NCBI GenBank assembly: GCA_001771585.1 | Contig: MEUE01000001.1 | Coordinates: 412,744-476,743, forward strand | Direction: 5' to 3' | DNA length: 64,000 bases | Origin: a candidate division WOR-1 bacterium RIFOXYB2_FULL_46_45 | GTDB taxonomy: Bacteria > Margulisbacteria > WOR-1 > XYC2-FULL-46-14 | In this document: positions 19,683 through 30,631 of the stretch, one piece after another | Position numbering within the stretch: the stretch's first letter is position 1 | Layout: every line of letters starts with the position of its first letter | Notes under the pieces: model-generated | What the model saw: the letters and a program-made list of their open reading frames with translations, nothing else | Told to the model about the DNA's origin: nothing | Databases searched by the model: none | Program-made: the position numbers and the translations under genes

Positions 19683-21273
19683 CTAGCGCCCGAACATCTT
19701 CTCAAAATCATTTTGCGTGATTTTTATCATTGTAGGTCTTCCGTGCGGACAGGTCAAGGGATTGGCGGTTTGATAGAGATCACGGATCAACCGGTTGATT
19801 TCCGCAACATTTAACGCATCCCCCGCCTTGACCGCCCCTTTGCACGCCATGATTTTGAAGCGTTCTTCCCTGCTGTTTTTTACCAGTTCCGACAAAGTGT
19901 CTTTGATTACGACATTGGTTAAGATTGCCGGCACCGCGCGGAGGATAAAAGAGTTCTTTCCAAAACCTTCAAGATCGAACCCGAGCTCTTTCAAACTATC
20001 GAGGTTTTCTTCAAGCAGGAGTGATTCTTCATGGGTAAATTCCAGTGCTTCCGGTACAAGTAAGTTTTGAGCAGCTTGCCCTGAGCTCTGTCGAAGGGTC
20101 AGGCAGTCGTAAAGAATCCTCTCGTGCGCCGCGTGCTGGTCGATTAGAACCAGATCGATTCCGTCGGTCGCAATAATGTAGGTTTTTTGAAATTGATAGA
20201 TCGCCGTCAACGGTTGAATCGCGGTGACCGCGATCTCTACTTCTCCTATCTGTACCTGGTCCAACGGTTCCCAATTCGTAAAAGATGGAGCGGAAGAAAC
20301 ATTCTCCGTTACAACGGCAATGGAAAGTAGCGCCTGTTTGGCCGCCCGGTAGACCGCATCGAGAACATCTTTGGTCTTTAGGAACTTGACTTCCCGCTTG
20401 GAAGGATGGACATTGACGTCAACTTCCGTTGGATCAACTTCAATAAAGATAACCGCCACCGGATAGCGCCCGTTCGGAATCAAGGTGCGATAGGCCGCTT
20501 CAAAAGAAGAGAGAACCAAACCGTTCCGGACATATCTGCCGTTTACAAAAAGCGATTCGTAATTTCTATCCACCCGCGATAAATTCGGCTTTGAGATGTA
20601 ACCACCAACTCCGGCATCTTTGATTTCGATCAACTGCTTGGCAATTTCGGCCCCATAGACTACCGCGATGGCATCGAGGAGTTTTCCGTTTCCCGAAGAA
20701 ATATAAACGACCTTATCGTCGGCGACGTATTTAAATTTGACTCCCGGATTCGAAAGGATGAATTTTTCAATCAGAGACGAGATCTGGCTCAATTCGGTAA
20801 AATTGCTCTTTAAAAACTTCAGCCGCACGGGGACATTATAAAACAGGTTCTTTACGCTTATTGAGGTCCCTTCCGGCCCGCCGGTTGTTTCTTCTTTTTT
20901 AATTTTTCCTCCCTCAACCAGTATTTTGGTTCCTCCACTCTCCAACTCCGTCTTACCGACCGAACAGATTGATGGGAGCGCTTCGCCGCGGAAGCCAAGT
21001 GTTTGGATATTGAAGAGATCGTCCAAGTTTGAAATTTTTGAGGTGGCGTGCCGTTCAACCGACAGTTTTAGTTCCTCGCGATTCATCCCGCTTCCATTGT
21101 CGGAAACCCGGATCAATTTCTTGCCGGCATCTTCGATTTCTATTGTAATTTGGGTCGCCTTCGCGTCAATCGCGTTTTCAACCAGCTCCTTCACGACGGA
21201 AGAGGGCCGTTCGATCACTTCCCCCGCGGCTATTTTGTTGACCAAATCCGGCGGCAAAATCTTAATAAGCATG
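19683..21273 (-). CDS. mutL: DNA mismatch repair protein MutL
   Basis: IKILPPDLVNKIAAGEVIERPSSVVKELVENAIDA; TLGFRGEALPSI; CPHGRPTMI. True start ATG near 21273 (track uses 21410). Confidence 0.96.
20075..20104 (-). repeat. In-frame repeat in mutL (GCCTGACCCTTCGACAGAGCTCAGGGCAAG) encoding LRQSSGQA
   Basis: CCCTTCGACAGAGCTCAGGGC core inside the C-terminal domain linker. Confidence 0.6.
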
Positions 21274-21297
21274 ATTTTATTATAACCTAAAATAACC

Positions 21298-21332
21298 TGA
21301 AATTTTAGCGAGTTTTTGACGAAATATATGTA
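21298..21332 (+). promoter_or_regulatory. ECF-like promoter element, site E (upstream of 21347 ORF)
   Basis: TGAAATTT-tagcgagtttttga(14)-CGAAATATATGTAG. Confidence 0.65.
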
Positions 21333-21346
21333 GGAGGATAGCATAT

Positions 21347-23230
21347 ATGCCACCGGGACCAACAGCAACTGGACCAGTTGCAAGAGAAAGGCCTGTGCCC
21401 AGGACACCAAAACAAATTCCCGTTACCGGCGGTTCTGCTCTTATGCCTCGGGACATCACCATCGCGCCCACTACAGAAAGACGAACAATAGCAACCGTTC
21501 CAACCACACTGGAAAACATTAATCTCTCAACAAATGTAATAAACGAATTAAGAAATAATCGGCTAACCGATCTAAGCGAAGCCGAACAAACATTAAGAAT
21601 CGATACGGGACTTAAAGAAATTGCCCGGATTAGATCAAATGCGGGGAAAAAAGAAGAACTGCAATTGGACCAGGTTGAAAAAGCAGAAGAAATAGGCCGT
21701 CTGGCATTATTGGCTAGCTTGCCTCCCAGATGGACAAAGGGATGGGAACCTCTTGTTGAAGCAATTTTAGACAATGTTACAATAATAGAACTGGCTAGAC
21801 ATATTCAAGCAAGTGATCTGGTCTATTTTTGCGAAGCTTATCCTTTATTTAAAAAAATTCCGGTAAAACCGGAGAGTCCTGCCACCACAGCAAGAGACAC
21901 GACTGCCGCTATAATCGCATGGGGAAGAACCATTGTTGAAACAATAATCCCCGGCATCGAAAGAGGATCAACCCAAATTATTGTTAATGCTTTTATGTGC
22001 GATCATACAAGAGATCTATTCTTCTCAACCTTAAAAACCGTGAAAATCGATAATCCCGCTTTTGCAGAAAAAATGTGCACCACCTTGCTTTTGGCTGCGG
22101 ATGAAATCAACGATATTCTTGGCGACACTACCGGCGGACAAGATTCGACGGCAAAAACAGAAAACTACATCGCCCGTTTAAACGATACAAACAAAGGCCG
22201 CGACAAAGAAGCAGCAGCTAGAGGAGCCATTGCTGTTATAAAAAAAGGAAGAAAAAACAGTCTTTCTTTTAAGATTGCATCGGCAATTCTTGAAAGACAA
22301 CCACTAGAAGCATTTGATCAATTATCGCAAGAATTATCCGCAACAAACAGTTCGATTTCCAGCCGCCTCCGCTTTTTTGCAAGCGGCCTTCCCGGCCTGC
22401 ACTGGATCGGAGGAGAGACGAGAAGCATCTTTGATCTCATCCTGCAAATAATCAGCAACATTAACTCTCCCGAACAATTAATGCAAATAATTAAATTGTT
22501 GGCGGAGCAAGACAACGGCGCCGCAAAAAAACTGCTGACTCATGCCATTGAAAGGTTGGACTATATAACAAGGTTGGGAATTTATGCCGGCACCACCTAT
22601 CATCACAACATTGTTAATTTGTATTATTTACTGGAGGGCTCCTTATCTTTTTTTGAATTTGCCAATCCAAAACAAACAATAAAAACCGCAATTGGGACGA
22701 TTGAAGCGTTACGACAGCTTCATTTAACCCCCAAACAGACCGCGGAAACGATAAGGGCACTTTATACGGAAAATCCCGTTTTATATAGAATCGGGCTGCC
22801 TTATCTCCTAGAAAATCACGCGGAAAGAGAATTAAAGGACATTCTGGAATCTTCGCGAGGAGCAGAACGAATAGCCTCAATCCTCTCCATAATCGGATCG
22901 ATCCTTCCCGCCGAAACCTACAACAGAAAAGAAGGCGAAGCAACTTCTATTTCCCAAGTCCCTCTTTTTGCCGAATTACAAATGGAGAAAATAATAAATC
23001 AGGATTATCGGCTCCCCTATTACAGGGCGCTCCAACCGGTTATTATAATGTTTTCGGATGCCATAAAACAAGAAGAATTTAAACGCGTTGAAGATGCCCT
23101 GCGGGAAATAAAACAATATTTAGAAAGAACAAAAAAGACCCCTTATGAATTAGAGGATATTCTGGGAGCCCTTTTAACAAAGAGCTTGGAAATTATGCTG
23201 ATTTTAAAAGGTCAAGCGCGCCCCGAATAG
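21347..23230 (+). CDS. Uncharacterised alpha-helical protein with Pro-rich N-terminus
   Basis: Long ORF with SD taggagga; PPGPTATGPVARERPVPRTPKQIPVTGG then helical sequence; no family recognised. Confidence 0.7.
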   Translation: MPPGPTATGPVARERPVPRTPKQIPVTGGSALMPRDITIAPTTERRTIATVPTTLENINLSTNVINELRNNRLTDLSEAEQTLRIDTGLKEIARIRSNAGKKEELQLDQVEKAEEIGRLALLASLPPRWTKGWEPLVEAILDNVTIIELARHIQASDLVYFCEAYPLFKKIPVKPESPATTARDTTAAIIAWGRTIVETIIPGIERGSTQIIVNAFMCDHTRDLFFSTLKTVKIDNPAFAEKMCTTLLLAADEINDILGDTTGGQDSTAKTENYIARLNDTNKGRDKEAAARGAIAVIKKGRKNSLSFKIASAILERQPLEAFDQLSQELSATNSSISSRLRFFASGLPGLHWIGGETRSIFDLILQIISNINSPEQLMQIIKLLAEQDNGAAKKLLTHAIERLDYITRLGIYAGTTYHHNIVNLYYLLEGSLSFFEFANPKQTIKTAIGTIEALRQLHLTPKQTAETIRALYTENPVLYRIGLPYLLENHAERELKDILESSRGAERIASILSIIGSILPAETYNRKEGEATSISQVPLFAELQMEKIINQDYRLPYYRALQPVIIMFSDAIKQEEFKRVEDALREIKQYLERTKKTPYELEDILGALLTKSLEIMLILKGQARPE

Positions 23231-24166
23231 CAGCTACCCGATCTATCCCAACGGCTTTAATTTTCGAAATATTATTTCTATTTATCCCACCGATTGCCAC
23301 AACCGGAACTTTTAGCTTTTCACTTATAACTTTTAACTTTTGAGCCCCAATTCCATTTTTCCCCGGCTTCGACGGTGTCTCAAAAATATTCCCGATAGCT
23401 ATATAATCGGCCCCGGCTCTTTGGGCTTTCAACGCTTCGGCCAAATTGTGCGTTGAAACTCCGATCAATTTATCGGGACCAAGAATTTTTCGGGCCTTCT
23501 TCGGATTCCCGTCTTTTTGCCCCAAATGGACCCCGTCCGCATCAACCTTTTTAGCAACTTCAACGCTGTCGTTGACAATAAAAACAACCCCCGCCTGCCG
23601 AGTTAGTTTTTGAACTTTCTTCGCCAGTTGTAAGTATTTTGCTTTGGAAGCGAATTTATCGCGCAATTGAACTATTTTTATCCCGGCCTTGATTGCTTCT
23701 TTAACGATTTTTATATGATCCCTCATCGGATCGGTCACCAGATAGACCTCAAAATCGAGCTTGACCGCCTTTAAAACCTTCGGTTCCATCATGGTCTCGA
23801 TTTCGTACAATTTAAAGCGGAGCGCCTTAAATTTTTTCCCTAAAGAAGCGTCAATAAGTTTTGAAAACTCTTCCAGTGAGCGCAGCGCCTCTTGTCCCCT
23901 TTTGATATTAGACTTAAAAATATCCGAAAGATTTTTTCTTTTACCTTCGGACTCGGTATAAAGCCTGGCTCCGATATCTTTTCCCGCTTCGCGGGATTTT
24001 TCGGCTTTGAGGCAACTAACCGCTTGTTTCAATTGGGCGCGCAATGTTTTTGTTTCGGCGGTTAGTTTGGGGTCTTCAAGAATAAAACGGGCAATTTCTT
24101 CAACCACACGGATCCCTTCCATCGCCCGGTTGGCGTTGGCGTCAAGGACGCGGAGTATTTTTTTCA
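23193..24166 (-). CDS. thiE: Thiamine-phosphate synthase with N-terminal helical domain
   Basis: LRVLDANANRAMEGIRVVEEIARF N-domain; VQLRDK, FIVNDSVEVAKKVDADGVHLGQKD, YIAIGNIFETPSKP, PVVAIGGI. Confidence 0.92.
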
Positions 24167-24486
24167 TCCGGTAAAACAATCTTTGGTTTAAAAGAAGCGG
24201 CCTCATCCGGAGTCAGCATGGCGTAGGACAAGATAATGACCTTGTCGCCGATTTTTCCCAACCGCGCCGCCGGCCCGCGCAATCCGATCTCCCCTTTTTC
24301 CCCTTCAATCACGTAAGTTTCAAAACGGTTACCGTTGTCGGCATTTATGACCTGAACCTTTTCGTGCAAAAGGATCCCGGAGGCGGACATCAAATCGGGG
24401 CAAATGGCAATGCTCCCCATGTAATTTAATTCGGAGGAGGTTAAGGCCCCCATATGGATTTTTGACTTAAGAAGCGTTAAAAACAT
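24142..24486 (-). CDS. panD: Aspartate 1-decarboxylase
   Basis: KSKIHMGALTSSELNYMGSIAICPDLMSASGILLHEKVQVIN with YxGS processing site. Confidence 0.95.
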   Translation of the reverse strand: MFLTLLKSKIHMGALTSSELNYMGSIAICPDLMSASGILLHEKVQVINADNGNRFETYVIEGEKGEIGLRGPAARLGKIGDKVIILSYAMLTPDEAASFKPKIVLPDEKNTPRP

Positions 24487-24507
24487 ACCCTTAAATTATA
24501 ACATATT

Positions 24508-25572
24508 CTAGACGCGGGTGCGGTTGGCGAGAGCGGAAAAAGAGACCTTGGATCCCTTGCCGATATAACACCAGCTCCCCACCACGCTCTCTTTGATCTG
24601 GGAGGATGAAAGGATGATCGAATCGGACCAAATGACACTGTCTAAAATTTTTGAGCCGCGGCTCACCACCACCCGGTCGCCGATCACCGAATTTTTAATT
24701 TCAACCTCGTCTTCAATCACCGTGTGGTCGCCGATCAAAACCGATCCTTTGAATTCGGCCGTTTTGGAGATTTTTGAGTTCCGCCCGATCCAATTGGCCG
24801 AAGAGATCCTTGAACCCGGGATATGCACCCCGACTTTACCCAGCATCGCGTCCCGATTGGCCTCCAGATAAGTTTTTATCGTGCCGACATCCGACCAGTA
24901 GCCGAGCATCTTATAGCCGTAAAGCGCCCTCCCTTCCGCGGCCAAAAGAGGAAAGAGCTCTTTTCCAAAATCATACGGTTTCCCCTCCGGAATCATATCA
25001 AGGATCTCCGGCTCAAAAATATAGATCCCGGTATTGACCAGCCGCGAAAGCGCCTCTTCCTGCTTCGGCTTTTCCTGAAAGGCGGTTACGCGGCCGCTTT
25101 TTTCGTCCAAAACCACGACTCCGAACTGGGTCACATCGGAGACTTCGCAAAGGGCCATCGTCGCCAAGACCCCTTTTTCTTTGTGAAAGGCAAGCATTTT
25201 GGAAAGATTGATGTCGGTCAAAGCGTCGGAGGAGAGGACTATAAAGGTCCGGTCAATCCCCTCTCCCATTTTTTTTACCCCGCCGGCCGTACCCAAAAGT
25301 TTTTCTTCGTAGGAATAAGAAAGCGACACGCCGAACTTCTCTCCGTCCATAAAATAATTCTCGATCTGTTCGGGGTGATAATGAATGTTGCAGGTAACCC
25401 GTTTGATCCCGTATCTTTTTAATAGTTCAAGATTGTGGAGCATGCACGGCTTGTTGACTATCGGCATCATCGGCTTAGGAACCGCCGTCGTCAACGGCTC
25501 CAGCCGCGTCCCGTAACCGGCCGCCATGATCAAGGCTTGCGTCTCTTTTTCTTTCCTTCTTCCAAAGATCAT
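24508..25572 (-). CDS. NDP-sugar nucleotidyltransferase with left-handed beta-helix
   Basis: ALIMAAGYGTRLEPLTTAVPKPMMPIVNKPCMLHNLELL. Confidence 0.9.
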   Translation of the reverse strand: MIFGRRKEKETQALIMAAGYGTRLEPLTTAVPKPMMPIVNKPCMLHNLELLKRYGIKRVTCNIHYHPEQIENYFMDGEKFGVSLSYSYEEKLLGTAGGVKKMGEGIDRTFIVLSSDALTDINLSKMLAFHKEKGVLATMALCEVSDVTQFGVVVLDEKSGRVTAFQEKPKQEEALSRLVNTGIYIFEPEILDMIPEGKPYDFGKELFPLLAAEGRALYGYKMLGYWSDVGTIKTYLEANRDAMLGKVGVHIPGSRISSANWIGRNSKISKTAEFKGSVLIGDHTVIEDEVEIKNSVIGDRVVVSRGSKILDSVIWSDSIILSSSQIKESVVGSWCYIGKGSKVSFSALANRTRV

Positions 25573-26000
25573 TGTTCTATTTTCCTGATGCGGCGCAAAT
25601 GCCTTTCGTCTCCGGAAAATTCTGTTTTAAGCCAGACATCGACGATCCGGTGCGCTTTGGCTCTGGTAACTTTACGGCCAGCCAAAGTTAAAATATTGAC
25701 ATCCCCGTGCTGGCGGCTCTGTTTGGCGATATAGGTATTATGCGCCAGCGCGGCGCGGATGCCAACCACCTTGTTGGCAACAATTGTGACCCCCACTCCC
25801 GATCCGCAGATTAGAATCCCACGATCGGCTACCCCCTTCGCTACCGCCTCCGCCGCCGGGCGGGCAAAATCCGGATAGTCGCACGATTCTTCGGAATTGG
25901 TCCCAAAATCGATCACTTCGTGTTTTTTTCTGGCCAGAAATTTTTTCAGGTCTTCTTTTAGCTTATATCCGGCATGGTCTGACGCCATTGCTATTTTCAT
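25569..26000 (-). CDS. rpiB: Ribose-5-phosphate isomerase B
   Basis: [46 protein letters not shown]. Confidence 0.95.
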   Translation of the reverse strand: MKIAMASDHAGYKLKEDLKKFLARKKHEVIDFGTNSEESCDYPDFARPAAEAVAKGVADRGILICGSGVGVTIVANKVVGIRAALAHNTYIAKQSRQHGDVNILTLAGRKVTRAKAHRIVDVWLKTEFSGDERHLRRIRKIEQ

Positions 26001-26683
26001 CTTATTGCCTCCCGCATTTCTTCAACTGCCTGCCGTATCCCCACAAAAACCGCCCTTACTATTATACTAAATCCGATGTTCAATTCCTCTATCCCAGGAA
26101 TTTTTAAGATCGGACCTATATTATTATAATCGATCCCGTGCCCGGCGTTTATTCTTAATCCGATCAAACGAGCTTTCTGCACTGCTGTCCCAATCTTTCT
26201 GATCTCCCGATCTCCCAGTCTCCTGCTATACCGCCCCGTGTGAATCTCTATAAATCGCGCACCAAGGACGGCAGCTTCTTCTACTTGTTTTAGATCCGGA
26301 TCAATAAACAAACTGACGTCTATCCCCTTATCTTGCAACTTATCAATTGTCTTCTTTAGTTTTGAAGTTAGGTGCAGGCCGCCTTCCGTTGTAACCTCCC
26401 GCCTCTTCTCGGGAACCAAAGTAACCATATCGGGTTTGATCTTGAGAGCAATTTTCAGCATCTCGTCGGTTGCGGCCATTTCCATATCCAAGCGGGTCGG
26501 AAGTTGACGCAATCTCTTTAAATCGCGATCATTGATATGGCGGCGGTCTTCACGCAGGTGGCAGACGATCCCGTCGGCTCCGCCGGCGATACATTCCTTA
26601 GCGGCTTCTACCGGATCGGGAAAAGCTTCCAGCCGGGCTTGACGCAAGGTGGCGATGTGGTCTACATTTACTCCCAATCTCAT
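25997..26683 (-). CDS. pdxJ: Pyridoxine 5'-phosphate synthase
   Basis: [57 protein letters not shown]. Confidence 0.95.
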   Translation of the reverse strand: MRLGVNVDHIATLRQARLEAFPDPVEAAKECIAGGADGIVCHLREDRRHINDRDLKRLRQLPTRLDMEMAATDEMLKIALKIKPDMVTLVPEKRREVTTEGGLHLTSKLKKTIDKLQDKGIDVSLFIDPDLKQVEEAAVLGARFIEIHTGRYSRRLGDREIRKIGTAVQKARLIGLRINAGHGIDYNNIGPILKIPGIEELNIGFSIIVRAVFVGIRQAVEEMREAIR

Positions 26684-27156
26684 ACTTTTTTATGCGCCAG
26701 GCAGATCGCGTAAGCGGAGATCCCCTGTCCTTTCCCGGTAAAACCGAGCCCTTCTTCCGTTTTTGCCTTGATATTCACCTGGTCCGGATCAATCGTTAGG
26801 GCCTTCGCGATGCTTTCTTTCATTTCCCTAAAATAAGGGGTCAGCTTCGGCTTCTGGCAGACGATCGTCGCATCGATATTATTGATGCTTGATTCCTTAA
26901 GTTCAATCAACTCGGTAATTTTTTCCAAAAGTTTCATGCTTGAGATCCCCTTATACTGCGGATCGGTGTCCGGAAAATGTTCACCGATACAGCCGGCCGA
27001 GAGCGCCCCCAAAATCGCGTCGATCACGGCGTGAACCAAAACATCGGCGTCGGAGTGGCCCAGCAATCCTTTTTCAAAAGGGATTTCCACTCCACCCAAA
27101 ATAAGTTTGCGGCCTTTTCTTAGTTTATGGACATCGTAACCAATTCCTACCCGCAT
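26680..27156 (-). CDS. ispF: 2-C-methyl-D-erythritol 2,4-cyclodiphosphate synthase
   Basis: [50 protein letters not shown]. Confidence 0.96.
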   Translation of the reverse strand: MRVGIGYDVHKLRKGRKLILGGVEIPFEKGLLGHSDADVLVHAVIDAILGALSAGCIGEHFPDTDPQYKGISSMKLLEKITELIELKESSINNIDATIVCQKPKLTPYFREMKESIAKALTIDPDQVNIKAKTEEGLGFTGKGQGISAYAICLAHKKV

Positions 27157-28319
27157 ATCACCCTCACGTATTTTAATTTTCCGACATTAAGCACAATTTC
27201 CAAAGAAAGATCGGCTTCAAATTTATCGTCCGCGACTTTTTGGTCGTTTACCCTGACTCCGCCCTGCGAAATCAGCCTTCTCGCCTCCCCTTTTGAAGAA
27301 GCCAGCCCGGTTTTGACCATCAGGTCAAGGATGTTGGCCTTTTTTTCTTTTATTTTAATCAGCAGGATATCTTGCGGAAGTTTTTTTTCCTTAAAGACCG
27401 CCTCAAATTCCTGCTCGGCCGCAATGGCCTTTTTCTCGTCGTAGAATCTGGCAACGATCGTCTTTGCCAGGATCATTTTGGCCTCTTTGGGATGCATCCT
27501 TTTGATCTCTTCGGGAGACATCTCCGTTAACAGCGTAAAATAACGGTGCATCAGGGCATCGGAAATCGACATCGTCTTCCCAAAAATTTCGGAAGGGGGC
27601 TCGGTAACGCCAATATAATTCCCGAGCGATTTGCTCATTTTTTGCACGCCGTCGGTCCCCTCAAGAATAGGCACGGTTAAAATAACCTGCGGCTCCTGTT
27701 TAAATTCCCTTTGCAGTTCGCGCCCGACCAAAAGATTAAATTTCTGGTCGGTGCCGCCGATTTCAAGATCGGACTTCAAATGGACCGAATCGTAGCCCTG
27801 GATCAGAGGATATAAAAATTCGTGGATTGAGATCGGCCGCTCTTTTTCAAAGCGGGTCATAAAATCTTCCCGCTCCAGCATCCGGGCAACGGTGTATTTT
27901 CCGGCCAGGTTAATCAGATCGGCCATTTTTAGGTCCGCCAGCCAGTTGCTGTTGTAAACTACTTCGGTCTTTTTGGGATCAAGAATCTTGAAAACCTGCT
28001 TTTGGTAGGTTTTGGCGTTTTCTTTGACCTCTTCCGGCGACAAAATCGGCCGGGTCTCCGACTTTCCGGTCGGATCTCCAATCATGGCGGTAAAATCTCC
28101 GATCAAAAAGATCACATGGTGGCCCAGGTCCTGGAATTGCTTAAGTTTGTTTAAAACAACGGTATGGCCAAGATGAATATCGGGAGCCGACGGGTCCGCC
28201 CCCCATTTTATCCTGAGCGGCTTGTTCCGCTTAAGTTTGCAGATCAGCTCCTCTTCGGGAAGAAGCTCAACAATGTTCTCTTTTATAATCCTTAAATGTT
28301 TTTCAACGTCTATTTGCAT
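27147..28319 (-). CDS. tyrS: Tyrosyl-tRNA synthetase
   Basis: [48 protein letters not shown]-terminal S4-like domain. Confidence 0.95.
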   Translation of the reverse strand: MQIDVEKHLRIIKENIVELLPEEELICKLKRNKPLRIKWGADPSAPDIHLGHTVVLNKLKQFQDLGHHVIFLIGDFTAMIGDPTGKSETRPILSPEEVKENAKTYQKQVFKILDPKKTEVVYNSNWLADLKMADLINLAGKYTVARMLEREDFMTRFEKERPISIHEFLYPLIQGYDSVHLKSDLEIGGTDQKFNLLVGRELQREFKQEPQVILTVPILEGTDGVQKMSKSLGNYIGVTEPPSEIFGKTMSISDALMHRYFTLLTEMSPEEIKRMHPKEAKMILAKTIVARFYDEKKAIAAEQEFEAVFKEKKLPQDILLIKIKEKKANILDLMVKTGLASSKGEARRLISQGGVRVNDQKVADDKFEADLSLEIVLNVGKLKYVRVICG

Positions 28320-29329
28320 ATGAATTCGTTAAGCGCCTCCGCGATTTTTTGCGGCGGGATATCGTCCCGTATTTCAACCGATCCGATCGCGGTGGGGAGT
28401 ACCAGTTTTATTTTTCCGCCGCGAACTTTTTTGTCCAGCTTGATCGCCTCAAGAATTTTGCGGGCGGGAATCCCCTTTACGTATGTCGGGAGCTTAAATT
28501 TGTCGACCAGTTTCCAGATTCTTTCCAGAAAATCCGGATCAAGCATCCCGGCTTTAACCGCGATGACGGAGGCGGCCACCATACCGATCGCGACCGCTTC
28601 GCCGTGGGAAATTTTGCGGTATTTGGAAAGGGTCTCGATCGCGTGTCCGATGGTGTGCCCAAAATTGAGGATCATCCTCCCCCCGCCGGTCTCTCTTTCG
28701 TCTCCCGCGACCACTTCGGCTTTTATGCGGGCGCATTCGAAAATGATTTTTTCCATCTCCATCCGTCCGGATTCCAACAATTCAAAAAGATACGGCGATT
28801 GTATTACTCCGTATTTGATGACCTCGGCCATCCCGTTCCTCAGCTCTTTTTCGGGGAGCGTTTTTAAAGTGTCGGTATCGATTATAACTTTTGACGGCTG
28901 GTAGAAAGCGCCGATCAGGTTTTTACCTTTGGAATGGTCAACGCCGGTCTTCCCACCGATTGAAGAATCGACTTGCGCCAAAAGAGTGGTCGGGACTTGA
29001 ATCAAATTGATCCCGCGCATGTAAGTCGCCGCGGCAAAGCCGGCTATGTCCCCCACCACTCCGCCGCCCAAAGCTACAATAGTATCGTCCCGGGAAATTT
29101 TCCACTCCGCTAATTTATCCCAAATTTTTTCAACCATCGCGACGGTCTTGTATCTTTCGCCCCGCGGAATCAGGATCACCCTTGCCCCTAGACCCTTGAC
29201 CCTTGACCTGTATAATTTATAGACCAACGGATCTGAAATAATTACTCCCGGAATCTTTTCCAGTATTTTGGAGCCGATAACAATGTCATAGCCACGCTCG
29301 CCCAGCTCAACCCTTATTTTTTTATCCAT
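28310..29329 (-). CDS. aroB: 3-dehydroquinate synthase
   Basis: [56 protein letters not shown]. Confidence 0.96.
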   Translation of the reverse strand: MDKKIRVELGERGYDIVIGSKILEKIPGVIISDPLVYKLYRSRVKGLGARVILIPRGERYKTVAMVEKIWDKLAEWKISRDDTIVALGGGVVGDIAGFAAATYMRGINLIQVPTTLLAQVDSSIGGKTGVDHSKGKNLIGAFYQPSKVIIDTDTLKTLPEKELRNGMAEVIKYGVIQSPYLFELLESGRMEMEKIIFECARIKAEVVAGDERETGGGRMILNFGHTIGHAIETLSKYRKISHGEAVAIGMVAASVIAVKAGMLDPDFLERIWKLVDKFKLPTYVKGIPARKILEAIKLDKKVRGGKIKLVLPTAIGSVEIRDDIPPQKIAEALNEFICK

Positions 29330-29793
29330 TTCACAATCTCCTCCACCACTTGGTCAACCGACAACGCGGTCGTATCAATTTTAAAATCGGCCGCTTTCTC
29401 ATAGGCCGGCTTTCTTTGTTCCAGCAAATCCCGTCTCAACAAAGGACGATTATTCGTCTGTTCCAACCGTTTGAAAACCGTCTCTTCGTCAACCCAAAGC
29501 AGGATCAGCGGCCCCAAGCGCTTGAGCATTGTAACATTTTCATCGCGCAAAATCATGCCTCCGCCGGTAGCAACGACAAAATTATCGTAATCTTGAAGGG
29601 TTTTTACAACTTCGGTTTCGAGATCGCGGAAATATTTCTCCCCTTTCTTTTCAAAGATATCGGGGATCATCATCTTTTCGGTCTTCTCGATGAGAGGGTC
29701 GGTGTCAAGAAACTGCATGGAGAGCCGCTCGGCCAATTTTTGGCCGACCGCGGACTTTCCGCTCCCCATAAAGCCGATTAAGATAATGTTCAT
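29314..29793 (-). CDS. aroK: Shikimate kinase
   Basis: IILIGFMGSGKSAVGQKLAERL; VVATGGGMIL; NNRPLLR. Confidence 0.95.
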   Translation of the reverse strand: MNIILIGFMGSGKSAVGQKLAERLSMQFLDTDPLIEKTEKMMIPDIFEKKGEKYFRDLETEVVKTLQDYDNFVVATGGGMILRDENVTMLKRLGPLILLWVDEETVFKRLEQTNNRPLLRRDLLEQRKPAYEKAADFKIDTTALSVDQVVEEIVKWIKK

Positions 29794-29804
29794 TTTTAAA
29801 TAAG

Positions 29805-29878
29805 CGTCCCCGAGAGGATTTGAACCTCCGACCTACGGTTTAGGAAACCGGCGCTCTATCCAGCTGAGCTACGGGGAC
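29805..29878 (-). tRNA. tRNA-Arg(CCT)
   Basis: GTCCCCGTAGCTCAGCTGGATAGAGCGCCGGTTTCCTAAACCGTAGGTCGGAGGTTCAAATCCTCTCGGGGAC; loop TTCCTAA gives anticodon CCT. Confidence 0.92.
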
Positions 29879-29893
29879 ATAAGATTATAATAA

Positions 29894-30631
29894 TTATATG
29901 CTTTCTTTGAACTCAATTAAAGCACTTTTAATTATATTACGTAAGTTCGACCGTTTTTTCACAAACTTGGGGGGATTTTCATATAGCCCCAGCAGATCGG
30001 CGGTCACCAGAACCTGCCCGTCGCAGTGAGAGCCGGAGCCGATCCCAATCGTCGGGATTTTGAGCGCTTTTGTGATTTGCGCCGCAATTTTCTCGTCCAC
30101 CATCTCCAATACTACAGCAAAACAACCGGCTTGCTCTAACTTTTTAGCTTTGGCTTTGAGCTTTTCACTTTGCACTTTGCACTTAAATCCCGTTTGATTA
30201 ACTGACTGTGGCGTAAAGCCGAGGTGTCCCACAACCGGAATCCCCGCTTTCACGATAGCTTTGACGGCCTCCGTGTATTCCGCGCCCTCAAGTTTGACCG
30301 CATTGGCGCCGGCCTTGATCAGATCAACCGCTGAACACAAGGCATGTTCTACCCCTTGCTGAAAAGTACCAAAAGGCAGGTCGGCAACAATCATAGAATT
30401 TTGTACAACGCGGGCAACCGCCTGGGTGTGGATCACCATCTCCATCAAAGTTACCGGGACGGTATTTTTGTAGCCCAACGCGACATTTCCCAAAGAATCG
30501 CCGACTAAAATGATATCAATCCCCGTTTCGTCCAAAATTTTGGCGAAAAGGGAATCATAGGCGGTCAGCATCGAAATTTTGCGGACCCCTTTTAACTTTT
30601 TGATGCCTGCGGCTGTTTGTGTTTTTTCCAT
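29894..30631 (-). CDS. panB: 3-methyl-2-oxobutanoate hydroxymethyltransferase
   Basis: KISMLTAYDSLFAKILDE..DIILVGDSLGNVALGYKNTVPVTLMEM; PVVGHLGFTPQSVNQ; IPTIGIGSGSHCDGQVLV. Confidence 0.95.
   Translation of the reverse strand: MEKTQTAAGIKKLKGVRKISMLTAYDSLFAKILDETGIDIILVGDSLGNVALGYKNTVPVTLMEMVIHTQAVARVVQNSMIVADLPFGTFQQGVEHALCSAVDLIKAGANAVKLEGAEYTEAVKAIVKAGIPVVGHLGFTPQSVNQTGFKCKVQSEKLKAKAKKLEQAGCFAVVLEMVDEKIAAQITKALKIPTIGIGSGSHCDGQVLVTADLLGLYENPPKFVKKRSNLRNIIKSALIEFKESI

Noticed and set aside
21280-21774. 164-aa - strand ORF
   Set aside because: Antisense to the 21347-23230 ORF, which has an SD and promoter-like element; this one has neither.
24823-25422. 199-aa + strand ORF
   Set aside because: Antisense to the clearly recognisable NDP-sugar nucleotidyltransferase gene.
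28349-28867. 172-aa + strand ORF (and 28296-28904)
   Set aside because: Antisense to aroB; no domain evidence.
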